Source: Bacteroidales bacterium M5 (GTDB taxonomy: Bacteria; Bacteroidota; Bacteroidia; Bacteroidales; Muribaculaceae). From it: DNA of 28,467 nt. The notes below the pieces were generated by a model. The model was not told the DNA's origin, ran no database searches, and worked only from the letters and a program-made list of their open reading frames with translations. Location: assembly GCA_001689535.1 (NCBI GenBank), contig LUJP01000016.1:1-28467 (forward strand), in the 5' to 3' direction. Made by a program: the position numbers and the translations under genes. Positions 1-8,780 of the stretch are shown here, piece by piece (within the stretch, counting starts at the first letter, position 1; every line of letters begins with the position of its first letter).

Positions 1-284
1 CGTGCAAGTCTTTTAAAACTTTTTTTCAGGGAAAAATGTTCGATTTTCTCACAAAAATCACCTTACCCTCTATAAATCACCAGATTGAATAAATGTTAAA
101 AATATGTTGTAAAACATGTTTTTACTTTGCCGAGATAAAATTGGGAGCAAAATTTGTGTTAATGATGAACGGCGGCTCCAATACATCCCATAATAATTAG
201 TAACTTTGAGAACTGAAAAAAATAGGCGAATACACCATCACCCTATCCATTTCAACAGCCCCATAAACTATATATAATAGGACT
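1..284. other. Intergenic region upstream of dnaE
   Basis: No gene is supported in this AT-rich stretch, and the end of any upstream gene is outside the window. Two Bacteroidetes-like -7 elements are visible on the plus strand: an imperfect one, TTACTTTG at 122-129, and a perfect TAACTTTG at 201-208. Neither has a convincing TTTG element about 20 bases upstream, so the dnaE promoter is not fixed. A 12-base perfect palindrome, AAAACATGTTTT, lies at 111-122 right before the first element. It could be an operator or simply an AT-rich coincidence. Confidence 0.4.
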
Positions 285-3200
285 ATGAATCCATTCATAC
301 ACCTCCACGTTCACTCACAATATTCGCTGCTCGACGGGCAAGCTTCAGTCAAAGCCCTCGTGGACAAAGCGATAGCAAACGGCATGAAGGGTCTTGCGCT
401 TACCGACCACGGCAATATGTTCGGAGCTAAAGAATTTTTCAATTATGTGAACAAAAAAAACGGCTCTGTAAAAAAGGAGATACAAGAGGCCGAAGAAGCT
501 CTGGCCAAAGCGCGCGAAGATGGCGATGAGGCAGCCGCTGCAGAAGCCGAAGCCAAAAAGAAAGCTGCCGAGAACAAAATTCTCAAGCCGATTTTTGGCT
601 GCGAGATGTATGTGGCCAACAAAGACCTTCACGAATCGACCGACAAACGCGACACAGGCCGACATCTTGTGGTGCTAGCCAAAAATGAAAAAGGATACCA
701 TAATCTTATAAAACTCGTGTCGCAGGCATGGACAGAAGGCTTCTATTCCCACCCGCGAACCGACAAAAAACAACTCGCGGCCCATCGTGAAGGACTTATA
801 ATAAGCTCGGCATGTCTGGGTGGAGAGATTCCACGCCTTATAAGGACCGGACAGATAGAGGAGGCTGAAAAACAGGTTGCCTGGTGGAAGGAGACCTTCG
901 GCGACGACTACTATATTGAGCTGCAGCGCCACCCCACCAATGCTCCGGGCGGCAACCGCTCGGTGTTCGAAGATCAGAAGATAGTGAATCCCGAGCTTAT
1001 AAGAATAGCTCAGAAGTTCGGAATTAAGATCATTGCCACAAACGACGTTCACTTCGTAAACGAAACCGACGCCGAGGCGCACGACCGCCTGATATGCGTG
1101 AGCACTAACTCCTATCTCACCGACGAGAACCGCATGCGCTACACCAAACAGGAATGGATGAAGACCCAGGAGGAAATGAACGAACTTTTCTCCGATATTC
1201 CCGAAGCGCTCTCCAACACCCTTGAGATTCTTGACAAAGTCGAGACTTATTCGCTCGACCACGGCCCTATCATGCCCACCTTCGCCATACCCGAGGACTT
1301 CGGAACCGAGGCGCAATACCGGGAAAGGCTTACTGAAAAGGACCTTTTCGACGAATTCACCCAGGACGAAAACGGTAACGTGGTTCTGAGCCAGAAGGAG
1401 GCCGAAGCCAAAATAAAGAAGCTTGGCGGTTACGAGAAACTCTACCGTATAAAACTCGAAGCCGACTATCTGAAAAAACTCGCCTACGAAGGAGCAAGGA
1501 AACGCTACGGCGATCCCCTCCCCGACGACATAAAGGAGCTGATAAAGTTCGAACTGCATATAATGAAGACTATGGGTTTTCCCGGATACTTCCTTATAGT
1601 GCAAGACTTTATCACCGCAGCCCGCGAACAGCTCGGAGTCAGCGTGGGACCCGGCCGTGGCTCGGCAGCCGGAAGCTGCGTGGCCTATTGCCTGGGCATA
1701 ACCCAGATCGACCCCGTGAAATATGACCTGCTTTTCGAGCGATTCCTTAACCCGGACCGTATCTCTCTCCCCGATATCGATATTGACTTCGACGATGACG
1801 GCCGCGCCGATGTGTTGCGCTATGTAACGGAAAAATACGGCGAGGAAAACGTGGCGCATATAATCACCTACGGCACCATGGCCGCGAAGTCGGCCATAAA
1901 GGACGTGGCGCGCATCGAGCAGCTTCCGCTGAGCGAGAGCGACCGTCTGACCAAGCTCATCCCCAAGCGTATGCCCACCGTCAACGGCAAAGAGCTGAAA
2001 CCCACGCTCGACAACTGTTACAACTACGTGGAGCAGTTCGACGCCGAGCTCCACAGCAGCAACCCTCTTGTGGTGGAAACGCTCAAATACGCCCGTGAGC
2101 TTGAAGGCAACGTGCGCAACACGGGAGTGCATGCCTGCGGAGTGATAATCTGCCGCGACAAAATCACGGACTGGGTTCCTGTGAGCACCGCCGTGGACAA
2201 AGCATCCGATTCCAAGGAAAAAATAATCGTAACGCAATATGAAGGAAGCGTAATCGAGGAGACCGGCCTGATAAAAATGGACTTCCTAGGGCTCAAGACT
2301 CTCTCCATCATAAAAGAAGCCGTGGCCAACATAAAGGAAACCCGCGGAATCACCATTGACATGGAGAAAATTCCGCTCGACGATCCGAAGACCTATCAAC
2401 TCTACTGCGAGGGACGCACCACGGGTACATTCCAGTTTGAGTCGGCCGGCATGCAGAAATACCTGCGTGAGCTCCAGCCCTCCACATTCGAGGACCTCAT
2501 AGCCATGAACGCCCTTTACCGTCCGGGCCCTATGGAATATATCCCAGACTTCATAGCCCGAAAACATGGCAAAGAGCCGATTGTCTACGATATACCGGTG
2601 ATGGAGAAATATCTCAAAGACACTTACGGTGTGACGGTGTATCAGGAACAGGTGATGCTTCTGTCGCGTCTGCTCGCCAACTTCACGCGCGGCCAGAGCG
2701 ACACACTGCGCAAAGCCATGGGCAAAAAGCTCATAGACAAAATGAACGCCCTCGAAACCCTTTTCTACAAGGGAGGCGAGGCCAACGGACACGACCGCAA
2801 GACACTGGAAAAAATCTGGAACGACTGGAAAAAATTCGCAAGCTACGCCTTCAATAAAAGTCATGCAACCTGCTACAGTTGGGTTGCGTTCCAGACCGCA
2901 TATCTCAAGGCCAACTATCCGGCCGAATACATGGCCGCAGTGCTTTCGCGCAACCGCAACGACACAGAAAAGCTCAGCGGCTTCATAGACGAATGCCGCA
3001 AAATGCGCATACGCGTGAAAGGACCGGATGTCAACGAGAGTTTCGCCCAGTTCGGTGTGAACCATCACGGCGACATCCGTTTCGGACTGGCTGCGATAAA
3101 AGGTGTGGGCGAAAACGTGGTAGCAGAGATTCTTGCGGCGCGCGACAAGGAAGGCCCATTCAAAGATATCTACGACTTTGCAGAGCGTGTTCCCTCCGGC

Positions 3201-4091
3201 GTTGTGAACCGACGCATCATGGACGCCCTGGCTCTCTCGGGAGCCTTCGACTGCTTCAGCGACCACATACAGCGCGAGGACTTCCTCGAGCCGAACGCCA
3301 AGGGCGAGACATTCTCGGAGGCATTGCTCCGTTACGGACAGCTCTACAAAGCCGACAAGCTCAACAAAAGCATGTCGCTTTTCGGCGATGACGACGAAGC
3401 AATGACCATTAGCGGACGCCCTCCGGTGGTTCCGGCTCTGAGAATGGTAGATGCCGTGAGGCTCGAGAAAGAACGTGAACTCGTGGGAACGTTCCATTCA
3501 GCCAATCCTCTGGACCCCTATTACATCGAGCTCCACTGCTCGGCAATGCCTCTGAAACGCTTCGCCGAACTCGTTCCGACCGAGGGTATGGAAGTCTCCT
3601 TAGGAGGAATGGTGGTGGACTTCGCCACACGTCCCTCCAAAAAAGGAGGCAACTTCGGCATAATGCACGTGCAGGATTACACCTCCACCCAGGAATTCAT
3701 GCTGTTTGGCAACGACTTCATCAACTTCCACAACTATGGAGTGGCGGGCACACCTCTTTTAATAAAGGGAGTGTTTGAACGACGGTTTGCCAACTCCGAC
3801 ATCCGGTTCCGCATCACATCCATGGAACTGCTTTCGAAAGTGAAAGGCACGCTTGTAAAAGGAATCAGGATTTCCGTGCCGGCACAGACCATTCCTCCGG
3901 CACTCTGCGACATCCTCTCAGAACATCTGAAATCAACCGACGAAGCCTTGGGATCACTGAGTTTCGAGGTGATTGACACCGAGTCGAACCGCAGCATGCA
4001 CCTTGATTCGCCCTCACATGTGCCTATCAACAAAGACCTTATAGACAAACTGGAAGATCTCGGAGTTGAATATGAGCTTGAACCGGCATAG
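285..4091 (+). CDS. dnaE: DNA polymerase III alpha subunit
   Basis: This is the replicative DNA polymerase catalytic subunit, a C-family polymerase of the cytoplasmic replisome; at 1268 residues it has the usual length for Bacteroidetes. The N-terminal PHP domain (about residues 1-330) opens with HLHVHSQYSLLDG and has LTDHGNMFG. The polymerase core has GRGSAAGSCVAYCLGI followed by PDIDIDFDDDGR near residue 497, the pair of metal-binding aspartates. A helix-hairpin-helix region and a C-terminal OB-fold (VSLGGMVVDF, about residue 1105) follow. Residues about 61-100 of the PHP domain carry a charged Ala/Glu/Lys-rich, coiled-coil-like insertion; I recall similar insertions in other Bacteroidetes DnaE proteins. 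The ATG start gives the expected N-terminus directly before the HxH motif. It has no functional link to the B12 genes downstream. Confidence 0.97.
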   Translation: MNPFIHLHVHSQYSLLDGQASVKALVDKAIANGMKGLALTDHGNMFGAKEFFNYVNKKNGSVKKEIQEAEEALAKAREDGDEAAAAEAEAKKKAAENKILKPIFGCEMYVANKDLHESTDKRDTGRHLVVLAKNEKGYHNLIKLVSQAWTEGFYSHPRTDKKQLAAHREGLIISSACLGGEIPRLIRTGQIEEAEKQVAWWKETFGDDYYIELQRHPTNAPGGNRSVFEDQKIVNPELIRIAQKFGIKIIATNDVHFVNETDAEAHDRLICVSTNSYLTDENRMRYTKQEWMKTQEEMNELFSDIPEALSNTLEILDKVETYSLDHGPIMPTFAIPEDFGTEAQYRERLTEKDLFDEFTQDENGNVVLSQKEAEAKIKKLGGYEKLYRIKLEADYLKKLAYEGARKRYGDPLPDDIKELIKFELHIMKTMGFPGYFLIVQDFITAAREQLGVSVGPGRGSAAGSCVAYCLGITQIDPVKYDLLFERFLNPDRISLPDIDIDFDDDGRADVLRYVTEKYGEENVAHIITYGTMAAKSAIKDVARIEQLPLSESDRLTKLIPKRMPTVNGKELKPTLDNCYNYVEQFDAELHSSNPLVVETLKYARELEGNVRNTGVHACGVIICRDKITDWVPVSTAVDKASDSKEKIIVTQYEGSVIEETGLIKMDFLGLKTLSIIKEAVANIKETRGITIDMEKIPLDDPKTYQLYCEGRTTGTFQFESAGMQKYLRELQPSTFEDLIAMNALYRPGPMEYIPDFIARKHGKEPIVYDIPVMEKYLKDTYGVTVYQEQVMLLSRLLANFTRGQSDTLRKAMGKKLIDKMNALETLFYKGGEANGHDRKTLEKIWNDWKKFASYAFNKSHATCYSWVAFQTAYLKANYPAEYMAAVLSRNRNDTEKLSGFIDECRKMRIRVKGPDVNESFAQFGVNHHGDIRFGLAAIKGVGENVVAEILAARDKEGPFKDIYDFAERVPSGVVNRRIMDALALSGAFDCFSDHIQREDFLEPNAKGETFSEALLRYGQLYKADKLNKSMSLFGDDDEAMTISGRPPVVPALRMVDAVRLEKERELVGTFHSANPLDPYYIELHCSAMPLKRFAELVPTEGMEVSLGGMVVDFATRPSKKGGNFGIMHVQDYTSTQEFMLFGNDFINFHNYGVAGTPLLIKGVFERRFANSDIRFRITSMELLSKVKGTLVKGIRISVPAQTIPPALCDILSEHLKSTDEALGSLSFEVIDTESNRSMHLDSPSHVPINKDLIDKLEDLGVEYELEPA

Positions 4092-4103
4092 TTACGTGAA
4101 AGG

Positions 4104-4137
4104 TTGTTGACAGCGATTCTTTTTTTGCCTAACTTTG
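4104..4137 (+). promoter_or_regulatory. Promoter of thioredoxin gene
   Basis: TTGTTGAC (4104-4111) supplies a -33 element and TAACTTTG (4130-4137) a perfect Bacteroidetes -7 element; the gap from TTG at 4107-4109 is 20 bases. The predicted start near 4143 gives a leader of about 65 bases to the thioredoxin ATG. The thioredoxin gene is therefore probably not dependent on dnaE transcription. Confidence 0.75.
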
Positions 4138-4209
4138 CAGACGCATGTGCTACACCACGGCACGGAAAGAAAACTGAACTGAAAATCTATATTAATATCA
4201 AAAAACATC

Positions 4210-4533
4210 ATGGCTTATCATTTTACAGACAGCAACGTAAAAGAAGTTATCGAATCCGGAAAACCGGTGGTAATCGATTTCTGGGCAACCTGGTGCGGCC
4301 CTTGCATGCGCCTTGCGCCCGTGGTTGAGGAACTCGCCGAGGAATTCGCCGACAAGGCAGTAATAGGCAAATACAACGTGGACGAAGAGGGCGACCTCAG
4401 CGGCGAATACCGCATCATGTCCATCCCCACTATCCTGTTCTTCAAGAACGGCGAGCAGGTGCGTGATCTGCGCATGACCGGCGCCACAAAGGACGAGCTC
4501 CGCGCACGCATCCAGAAACTCATCGATCTTTAA
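4210..4533 (+). CDS. trxA: Thioredoxin
   Basis: A 107-residue cytoplasmic thioredoxin, the standard size for a single-domain protein with no signal peptide. It reduces protein disulfides using electrons from thioredoxin reductase. The active site WCGPC lies at about residues 28-32 within FWATWCGPCMRLAP, and the cis-proline is in SIPTILFF at about residue 73. The ATG at 4210 gives the expected short N-terminus. A longer reading of another frame across 4104-4328 is an overlap artefact. Its own promoter lies upstream and an intrinsic terminator follows directly, so it is probably a single-gene transcript. Confidence 0.95.
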   Translation: MAYHFTDSNVKEVIESGKPVVIDFWATWCGPCMRLAPVVEELAEEFADKAVIGKYNVDEEGDLSGEYRIMSIPTILFFKNGEQVRDLRMTGATKDELRARIQKLIDL

Positions 4534-4559
4534 GGAGATTTTAGAAAAATTCAGTCATA

Positions 4560-4592
4560 AGAGTCGTATGCCCCGGCATGCGGCTCTTTTTA
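4560..4592 (+). terminator. Intrinsic terminator after thioredoxin
   Basis: An AGAGTCGTATGC arm pairs with GCATGCGGCTCT, using G-U pairs, around a CCCG loop, and is followed by a run of T at about 4586-4591. It separates the thioredoxin unit from the B12 uptake operon. Confidence 0.85.
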
Positions 4593-4632
4593 TATGTCTA
4601 TATCTATCTCTGTTAAGAGCTTGAAAATATGA

Positions 4633-4664
4633 TTTGGAGAATCCGGGGAAAATACGTAGTTTTG
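4633..4664 (+). promoter_or_regulatory. Promoter of the B12 uptake operon
   Basis: TTTG at 4633-4636, a 20-base spacer and TAGTTTTG at 4657-4664 match the Bacteroidetes -33/-7 consensus. The transcript would start near 4670, almost exactly where the cobalamin aptamer begins, which supports both calls. Confidence 0.75.
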
Positions 4665-4667
4665 TCG

Positions 4668-4838
4668 ATGTTTTGGTGTCGGATGCCAACTGCGGCATTC
4701 GATGAAAAGGGAATCAGGTGAAAATCCTGGACAGACCCGCTGCTGTAATTCCCCGTATTCCTGAAGAATCATGCCACTGGCTCACGCCGGGAAGGCTCTC
4801 TGGGAAGGGAAAAGTCAGAAGACCTGCCAAGACAACAT
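4668..4838 (+). ncRNA. Cobalamin riboswitch
   Basis: The conserved cobalamin aptamer elements occur in the right order: GGTGAAAATCC (4718-4728), ACAGACCCGCTGCTGTAA (4731-4748), GCCACTGG (4773-4780), GGGAAGGC (4789-4796), and the B12 box AGTCAGAAGACCTGCC (4813-4828). A closing P1 helix can be drawn between ATGTTTTGG (4668-4676) and CCAA plus AACAT (4827-4838) with a three-base bulge. By family knowledge it binds a cobalamin and lowers expression of the downstream genes when B12 is plentiful. The btuB start is about 155 bases further on, and no terminator with a T-run is visible between them, so control may act on translation or RNA folding. Exact ends are approximate. Confidence 0.95.
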
Positions 4839-4992
4839 ACAGTTTTGTAGTTTTCGGGAAACAAAACATCAAAACAGCATCCTTTAAGGCGAGCAAACAT
4901 GGCCTATCGTTGCCATGAATTGCTTCCTTGGCAATTGCGATGAGGTTAGATGTGAGAATCCCCTTAATCTCCACAATGTACCTCGCAAGCCA
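4839..4992 (+). promoter_or_regulatory. Riboswitch leader with alternative hairpins
   Basis: This segment between the aptamer and the btuB start is probably the expression platform. GTTTTG (4842-4847) can pair with CAAAAC (4862-4867). Further on, two local hairpins are possible: CATGGC/GCCATG (4898-4903 with 4912-4917) and AATTGC/GCAATT (4918-4923 with 4931-4936). Both conflict with a longer one joining ATCGTTGCC (4906-4914) to GGCAA (4930-4934) and CGAT (4938-4941). A 14-codon ORF (4899-4943) starts inside. None of this is proven regulatory. Confidence 0.35.
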
Positions 4993-7347
4993 ATGACAAG
5001 GAACCGCTTCATAACAATTTTTACCTCATTCCTGTTGCTGTGGCCGCTTTACGGCGCAGCCGCTTCGTATATCCTGAAAGGAACCATTTATGCCGAAGAC
5101 GGCGAACCGGTTCCATACGCCACCGTTTCCATTCCTGCAAAAGGCATAAAGCTTGCAGCCTCAGCCGCAGGCGAATATAAAATCCAGCTGGAGGCCGCCA
5201 GATACAGTGTAGAGGTCTCGGCGATTGGTTATGACCCGCAGACCCGATCAATAAATCTTGAAAAGAACTCCACGCTCGACTTTTCTCTGGCCCAGACCGG
5301 TTACCAGCTTGCCGGGGTAAAAGTAACAGGCAAGACAGTAGGCCGCAAGGTAGCCGAGAGTGCATTCAACGTGAATGCCGTGGAAATCAGCGCCGATGTC
5401 AACCGCATGACCACCGTAAAGGATATAGTGGACCGCACATCAGGCGTGAAAGTAAGGCGCGAAGGAGGCGTGGGCTCTGATTATGATCTCTCGATCAACG
5501 GCCTTTCAGGCAACTCGATCCGATATTTCATAGACGGTGTTCCCCTCGATACCAAAGGAACCGGCATGACGCTGGACAATATCCCTCTCAATACGGTTGA
5601 ACGAATCGAGCTCTATAAAGGAGTGGTACCTTCCAATCTCGGAGCAGACGCGCTTGGGGGTGCCGTGAACATCATCACCCGCAGGAAGCGCAGCAATTAT
5701 CTCGACGCGTCCTACGGCGTAGGATCGTTCCACACTCAGAACGCCGACCTCACCGGCCAGTATTTCATTCCCCGCACAAGTATAGCAATCCGTCCCACCA
5801 TAAGCTTCAGCAAATCGAAAAACGATTATAAGATGCACGACGTGAAAGTGTGGGACGAGGAACAGGATAAGTACATATTCACCGACAAGAACCGGTTCCA
5901 CGACGACTATCAGTCGATATTCGGCCAGCTTGAAGCGGGCGTCAGTGACGTATCGTGGGCCGACGGATTTTTTGTGCAGGGATCATATTCCGCAGTTGAC
6001 AAAGACCTCCAGACCGGAGCCATGCAGAACCGCGTCTACGGAAAAGCCACCCGAAACACCCATTCCTGGAGCGCGGGAGCACGCTATAACAAACAGTTCG
6101 GAAATCTGAACACACATCTGGACTTCTCCTATACCCACGACCGCAGCGAGACAGTAGATACAGCCTACCGCCGATATTCATGGGACGGCTCATGGCTTCC
6201 CGCCTCGGGCAACGAACTGAACAACGGCGCCCATTCCATCCGTGTCTACAAGCGTCCGCTCACCGTGCTGAATGCCGGCCTGTCATATCAGATCAATATG
6301 CATCACACCGTGGCGTTCAATTACCTCCTCAACCGCCGCGGCAACAATCGTTACGATGAAGTCGACAAAAACTTCGAACCATCCAATGACATTGTGACGA
6401 AACAAATACTCGCCCTCACCTACTCCAACTCTTTCTTCGGGGACAAGCTGCAGAACACTCTGTTCGTAAAAGACTACATAAACACAACTAAAATCCGGCA
6501 GACCGACCGGCCGACCATCACCGGCTCCGACAAGATAGACCGCGACAAGACCAAATCATACTACGGTGCCGGAGTGGGAACAAGATACATGCTTTTTACT
6601 CCGCTGGCCTTCAAAGGATCATATGAGCACAGCGTGCGCCTCCCCCTGTCGCGTGAGCTTCTGGGCAACGGCATTACCGTATATCCCAATCTCGCGCTCA
6701 GCCCCGAGACCAGCAACAATTACAATCTCGGAATATTCGGTACATGGCATATTGACGGCAACAACACCCTGACCTATGAGGCCAACGGCTATATACGCCA
6801 TGTACAAAACTACATCCGCGCCGTTGTCAGCGAACGCGAAGGAATGATGCAATATGTCAACGAACCGGCCATAGATGTGAGAGGCATAGATTTCGACCTT
6901 GCTTACAATCTACAGGACCGCGTGGAAGCATCATTCAACATCAGCTACAGCGACGCTCGCAATCTCCGCAAGTACAAATCAGACGGTAATCCGTCGGCCA
7001 CCTATAAAAACCGCGTTCCAAACCGTCCATGGCTTTTCTCCAACGCCCATGCCTCCTACAGCTGGCATTCGCTGCTGGAGCGCACCGACCGTCTGCGTAT
7101 AGGAGCCGACTTCCAGTGGATCCACTGGTATTATCTCAACTGGGAGGCATACGGTTCGAAAGAATCCAAAGCCAAAATCCCGACGCAGTGCATCACCGAC
7201 GTTTCCGTGAGCTACGAATGGCATTCGAGCCGCTACAACATATCACTGGACTGCACAAACGTGTTTGACCGCCTGGCGTTCGACAACTACATGCTTCAGA
7301 AGCCGGGGCGCGCGTTCTTTGCCAAATTCCGCCTGTTTTTAGAATAG
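4993..7347 (+). CDS. btuB: TonB-dependent corrinoid receptor, BtuB-like
   Basis: An outer-membrane TonB-dependent receptor of about 784 residues, inferred to import cobalamin or other corrinoids because it is the first gene after a cobalamin riboswitch. Order of parts: signal peptide (MTRNRFITIFTSFLLLWPLY, cleaved after AAA/AAS), a carboxypeptidase-regulatory-like domain (about 24-105, GTIYAEDGEPVPYATVSIP), a plug domain (DIVDRTSGVKVRR, YFIDGVPLD, ERIELYKGVVPSNLGADALGGAVNIITRR), then a long beta-barrel to the C-terminus. The start at 4993 was chosen because the signal peptide begins there; the in-frame ATG at 4915 would add 26 hydrophilic residues. The substrate is inferred from context; heme or another metal complex cannot be excluded from sequence alone. 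Confidence 0.9.
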   Translation: MTRNRFITIFTSFLLLWPLYGAAASYILKGTIYAEDGEPVPYATVSIPAKGIKLAASAAGEYKIQLEAARYSVEVSAIGYDPQTRSINLEKNSTLDFSLAQTGYQLAGVKVTGKTVGRKVAESAFNVNAVEISADVNRMTTVKDIVDRTSGVKVRREGGVGSDYDLSINGLSGNSIRYFIDGVPLDTKGTGMTLDNIPLNTVERIELYKGVVPSNLGADALGGAVNIITRRKRSNYLDASYGVGSFHTQNADLTGQYFIPRTSIAIRPTISFSKSKNDYKMHDVKVWDEEQDKYIFTDKNRFHDDYQSIFGQLEAGVSDVSWADGFFVQGSYSAVDKDLQTGAMQNRVYGKATRNTHSWSAGARYNKQFGNLNTHLDFSYTHDRSETVDTAYRRYSWDGSWLPASGNELNNGAHSIRVYKRPLTVLNAGLSYQINMHHTVAFNYLLNRRGNNRYDEVDKNFEPSNDIVTKQILALTYSNSFFGDKLQNTLFVKDYINTTKIRQTDRPTITGSDKIDRDKTKSYYGAGVGTRYMLFTPLAFKGSYEHSVRLPLSRELLGNGITVYPNLALSPETSNNYNLGIFGTWHIDGNNTLTYEANGYIRHVQNYIRAVVSEREGMMQYVNEPAIDVRGIDFDLAYNLQDRVEASFNISYSDARNLRKYKSDGNPSATYKNRVPNRPWLFSNAHASYSWHSLLERTDRLRIGADFQWIHWYYLNWEAYGSKESKAKIPTQCITDVSVSYEWHSSRYNISLDCTNVFDRLAFDNYMLQKPGRAFFAKFRLFLE

Positions 7348-7391
7348 GCCACATCCTTCAAAATCCTATAATGTAACCATAATCATTCAAA

Positions 7392-8705
7392 ATGAAAAAA
7401 CTGAAATTTATTCTGACAGGATTCGCCGCCCTGATACTTGCTCTGGGTCAGGCATCATGCTCAAGCGACGATCCGAAACCCGCCGACAAACCCCAGCCGG
7501 AACAACCGTCGAATCCCGACACGCCTGACAATCCCGATGAACCCGAAGAAAAGCCCAATTATCACTTCGATCTTTGGGTGGCCCTTGACCGTCACGGCGG
7601 CATGGGACGCGATGTGCAGACACTGGTGAAAAGCATGGAATCACTTGATGCAGACCAGCCAACTATTAATTTTGAGGGTACAGGCACGGAAGTAAATGCC
7701 GTTCTTACTCTCGAAACCATTCTGAAGGGCAAATATTATTATCAGGTGCCCGTGGCAGGAACTTGCTTTGGAAAATATGTGATTAACAACAACAAAATCG
7801 AAATAATCGCAGAACGCCAATTCAAGACCAACACTTATTCGGCACGTAAATATACCCACGCCTGGACCGACGACAAAACACTGGTGATAATGGCGGCCAA
7901 CGGCGATGGCGATAAAATAGTCTGGACTAAACTCAACGCCGAGGATATGACTATTATTTCCGAGGGTACTCTTGACATAACAATGCCCACTGAAGCAGAA
8001 ATCTTCACCACCTCAGGCATTCTCACCTACCGTGCATCAGACAACAAACTGTTCTACTTCTATTTTGCCAAGACGAGCGGCCGCCGCGGCCAGCGCGTTA
8101 CGCCTATGATGACAGCCGTTATCAATCCTGAGACCATGGCTGTAGAGAGCGAGACTCCCTGTTTCCTCGATTGTGAAATGGTGGGTACAGCCTACGGCGA
8201 ACTTCTCCAGACAACCACATTTATCGACGGCAACGACAACCTGTATATAGCCTGCGTGACCGACGGCGCCGATGGCAAAGAAAACAGCCATCTTCTCAAG
8301 ATTCCGGCCAATTCCACTTCATTCGACCCGAGCTACGACGGCTATACAACCGAGGGAAAACTTATTTCGGTGATGTATGTTGGCGACAACAAAGTTGTGG
8401 CATACGTACGCGATGATGCAGCCGGAACTGAAATCGACTCATTCAGCCATTACTATACCGTGATTGATGTAGACTCAAAGACAAGCACACCTATCACTTA
8501 CAATGGTGAGCGTCTTGCCTACAGCGGAGGCCGTTTCTCATCGAGAATGGCAACAATCGACGGAAAGGCTTTTCTGGGTGTCGATGCCCAGGGAACAAAT
8601 CCTGTGATATACATCTACAACGTAGCCGACGGAACCACCGAGAAAGGCGCAGAGATGGGCACAGGCTACTTCTTCGAACAGATAAGAGTGGTAGAAAATC
8701 TCTAA
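7392..8705 (+). CDS. DUF4374-like surface lipoprotein
   Basis: A 437-residue lipoprotein: signal peptide with lipobox GQASC (Cys23). The cysteine is followed by SSDD, which fits the Bacteroidetes lipoprotein export signal for the cell surface, and by a Pro/Asp/Glu-rich linker to about residue 53. The body (for example AGTCFGKYVINNN, HAWTDDKTLVIMAANGDGDK, SGILTYRASDNKLFYFYF) resembles the DUF4374 family as I remember it; a beta-propeller fold is my inference from repeated beta-rich blocks. It begins 44 bases after btuB. Known Bacteroides BtuB receptors work with surface propeller lipoproteins (BtuG) that capture B12. A similar capture role here is likely from context, but homology to BtuG itself was not seen. 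Confidence 0.75.
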   Translation: MKKLKFILTGFAALILALGQASCSSDDPKPADKPQPEQPSNPDTPDNPDEPEEKPNYHFDLWVALDRHGGMGRDVQTLVKSMESLDADQPTINFEGTGTEVNAVLTLETILKGKYYYQVPVAGTCFGKYVINNNKIEIIAERQFKTNTYSARKYTHAWTDDKTLVIMAANGDGDKIVWTKLNAEDMTIISEGTLDITMPTEAEIFTTSGILTYRASDNKLFYFYFAKTSGRRGQRVTPMMTAVINPETMAVESETPCFLDCEMVGTAYGELLQTTTFIDGNDNLYIACVTDGADGKENSHLLKIPANSTSFDPSYDGYTTEGKLISVMYVGDNKVVAYVRDDAAGTEIDSFSHYYTVIDVDSKTSTPITYNGERLAYSGGRFSSRMATIDGKAFLGVDAQGTNPVIYIYNVADGTTEKGAEMGTGYFFEQIRVVENL

Positions 8706-8729
8706 TAACAATCATATTTGGTAAACCCC

Positions 8730-8766
8730 GTCTTCCCGGATGCCTGCGACAGGTTTCCGGGAAGAC
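8730..8766 (+). other. Strong hairpin between lipoprotein gene and cbiK
   Basis: GTCTTCCCGGA (8730-8740) and TCCGGGAAGAC (8756-8766) form an 11-bp perfect stem, continued after a mismatch by a G-U pair and CCTG/CAGG. The 3' side is ATATTTTCC, a weak T-run, so it may be a leaky terminator, an RNA-stability element that changes the ratio of the upstream and downstream products, or an element limiting cbiK translation (its ATG is 14 bases away). Confidence 0.6.
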
Positions 8767-8780
8767 ATATTTTCCAGTCA

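Noticed and set aside
345..665. DnaE PHP-domain insertion as a sign of a foreign domain
   Set aside because: The charged coiled-coil-like insertion at about residues 61-100 seems usual for DnaE of Bacteroidetes and does not break the domain motifs.
675..3497. Long minus-strand open frames opposite dnaE (520 and 403 codons)
   Set aside because: They lie wholly within dnaE, which has all family motifs; their products show no domain pattern and follow from the codon bias of the plus strand.
4915..4992. Upstream in-frame ATG for btuB
   Set aside because: It would put 26 hydrophilic residues before a normal signal peptide; the start at 4993 fits an exported protein.
8718..8780. N-terminal extension of CbiK from the ATG at 8718
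   Set aside because: The extension would be translated through the hairpin and would hide the signal peptide that begins at 8781.
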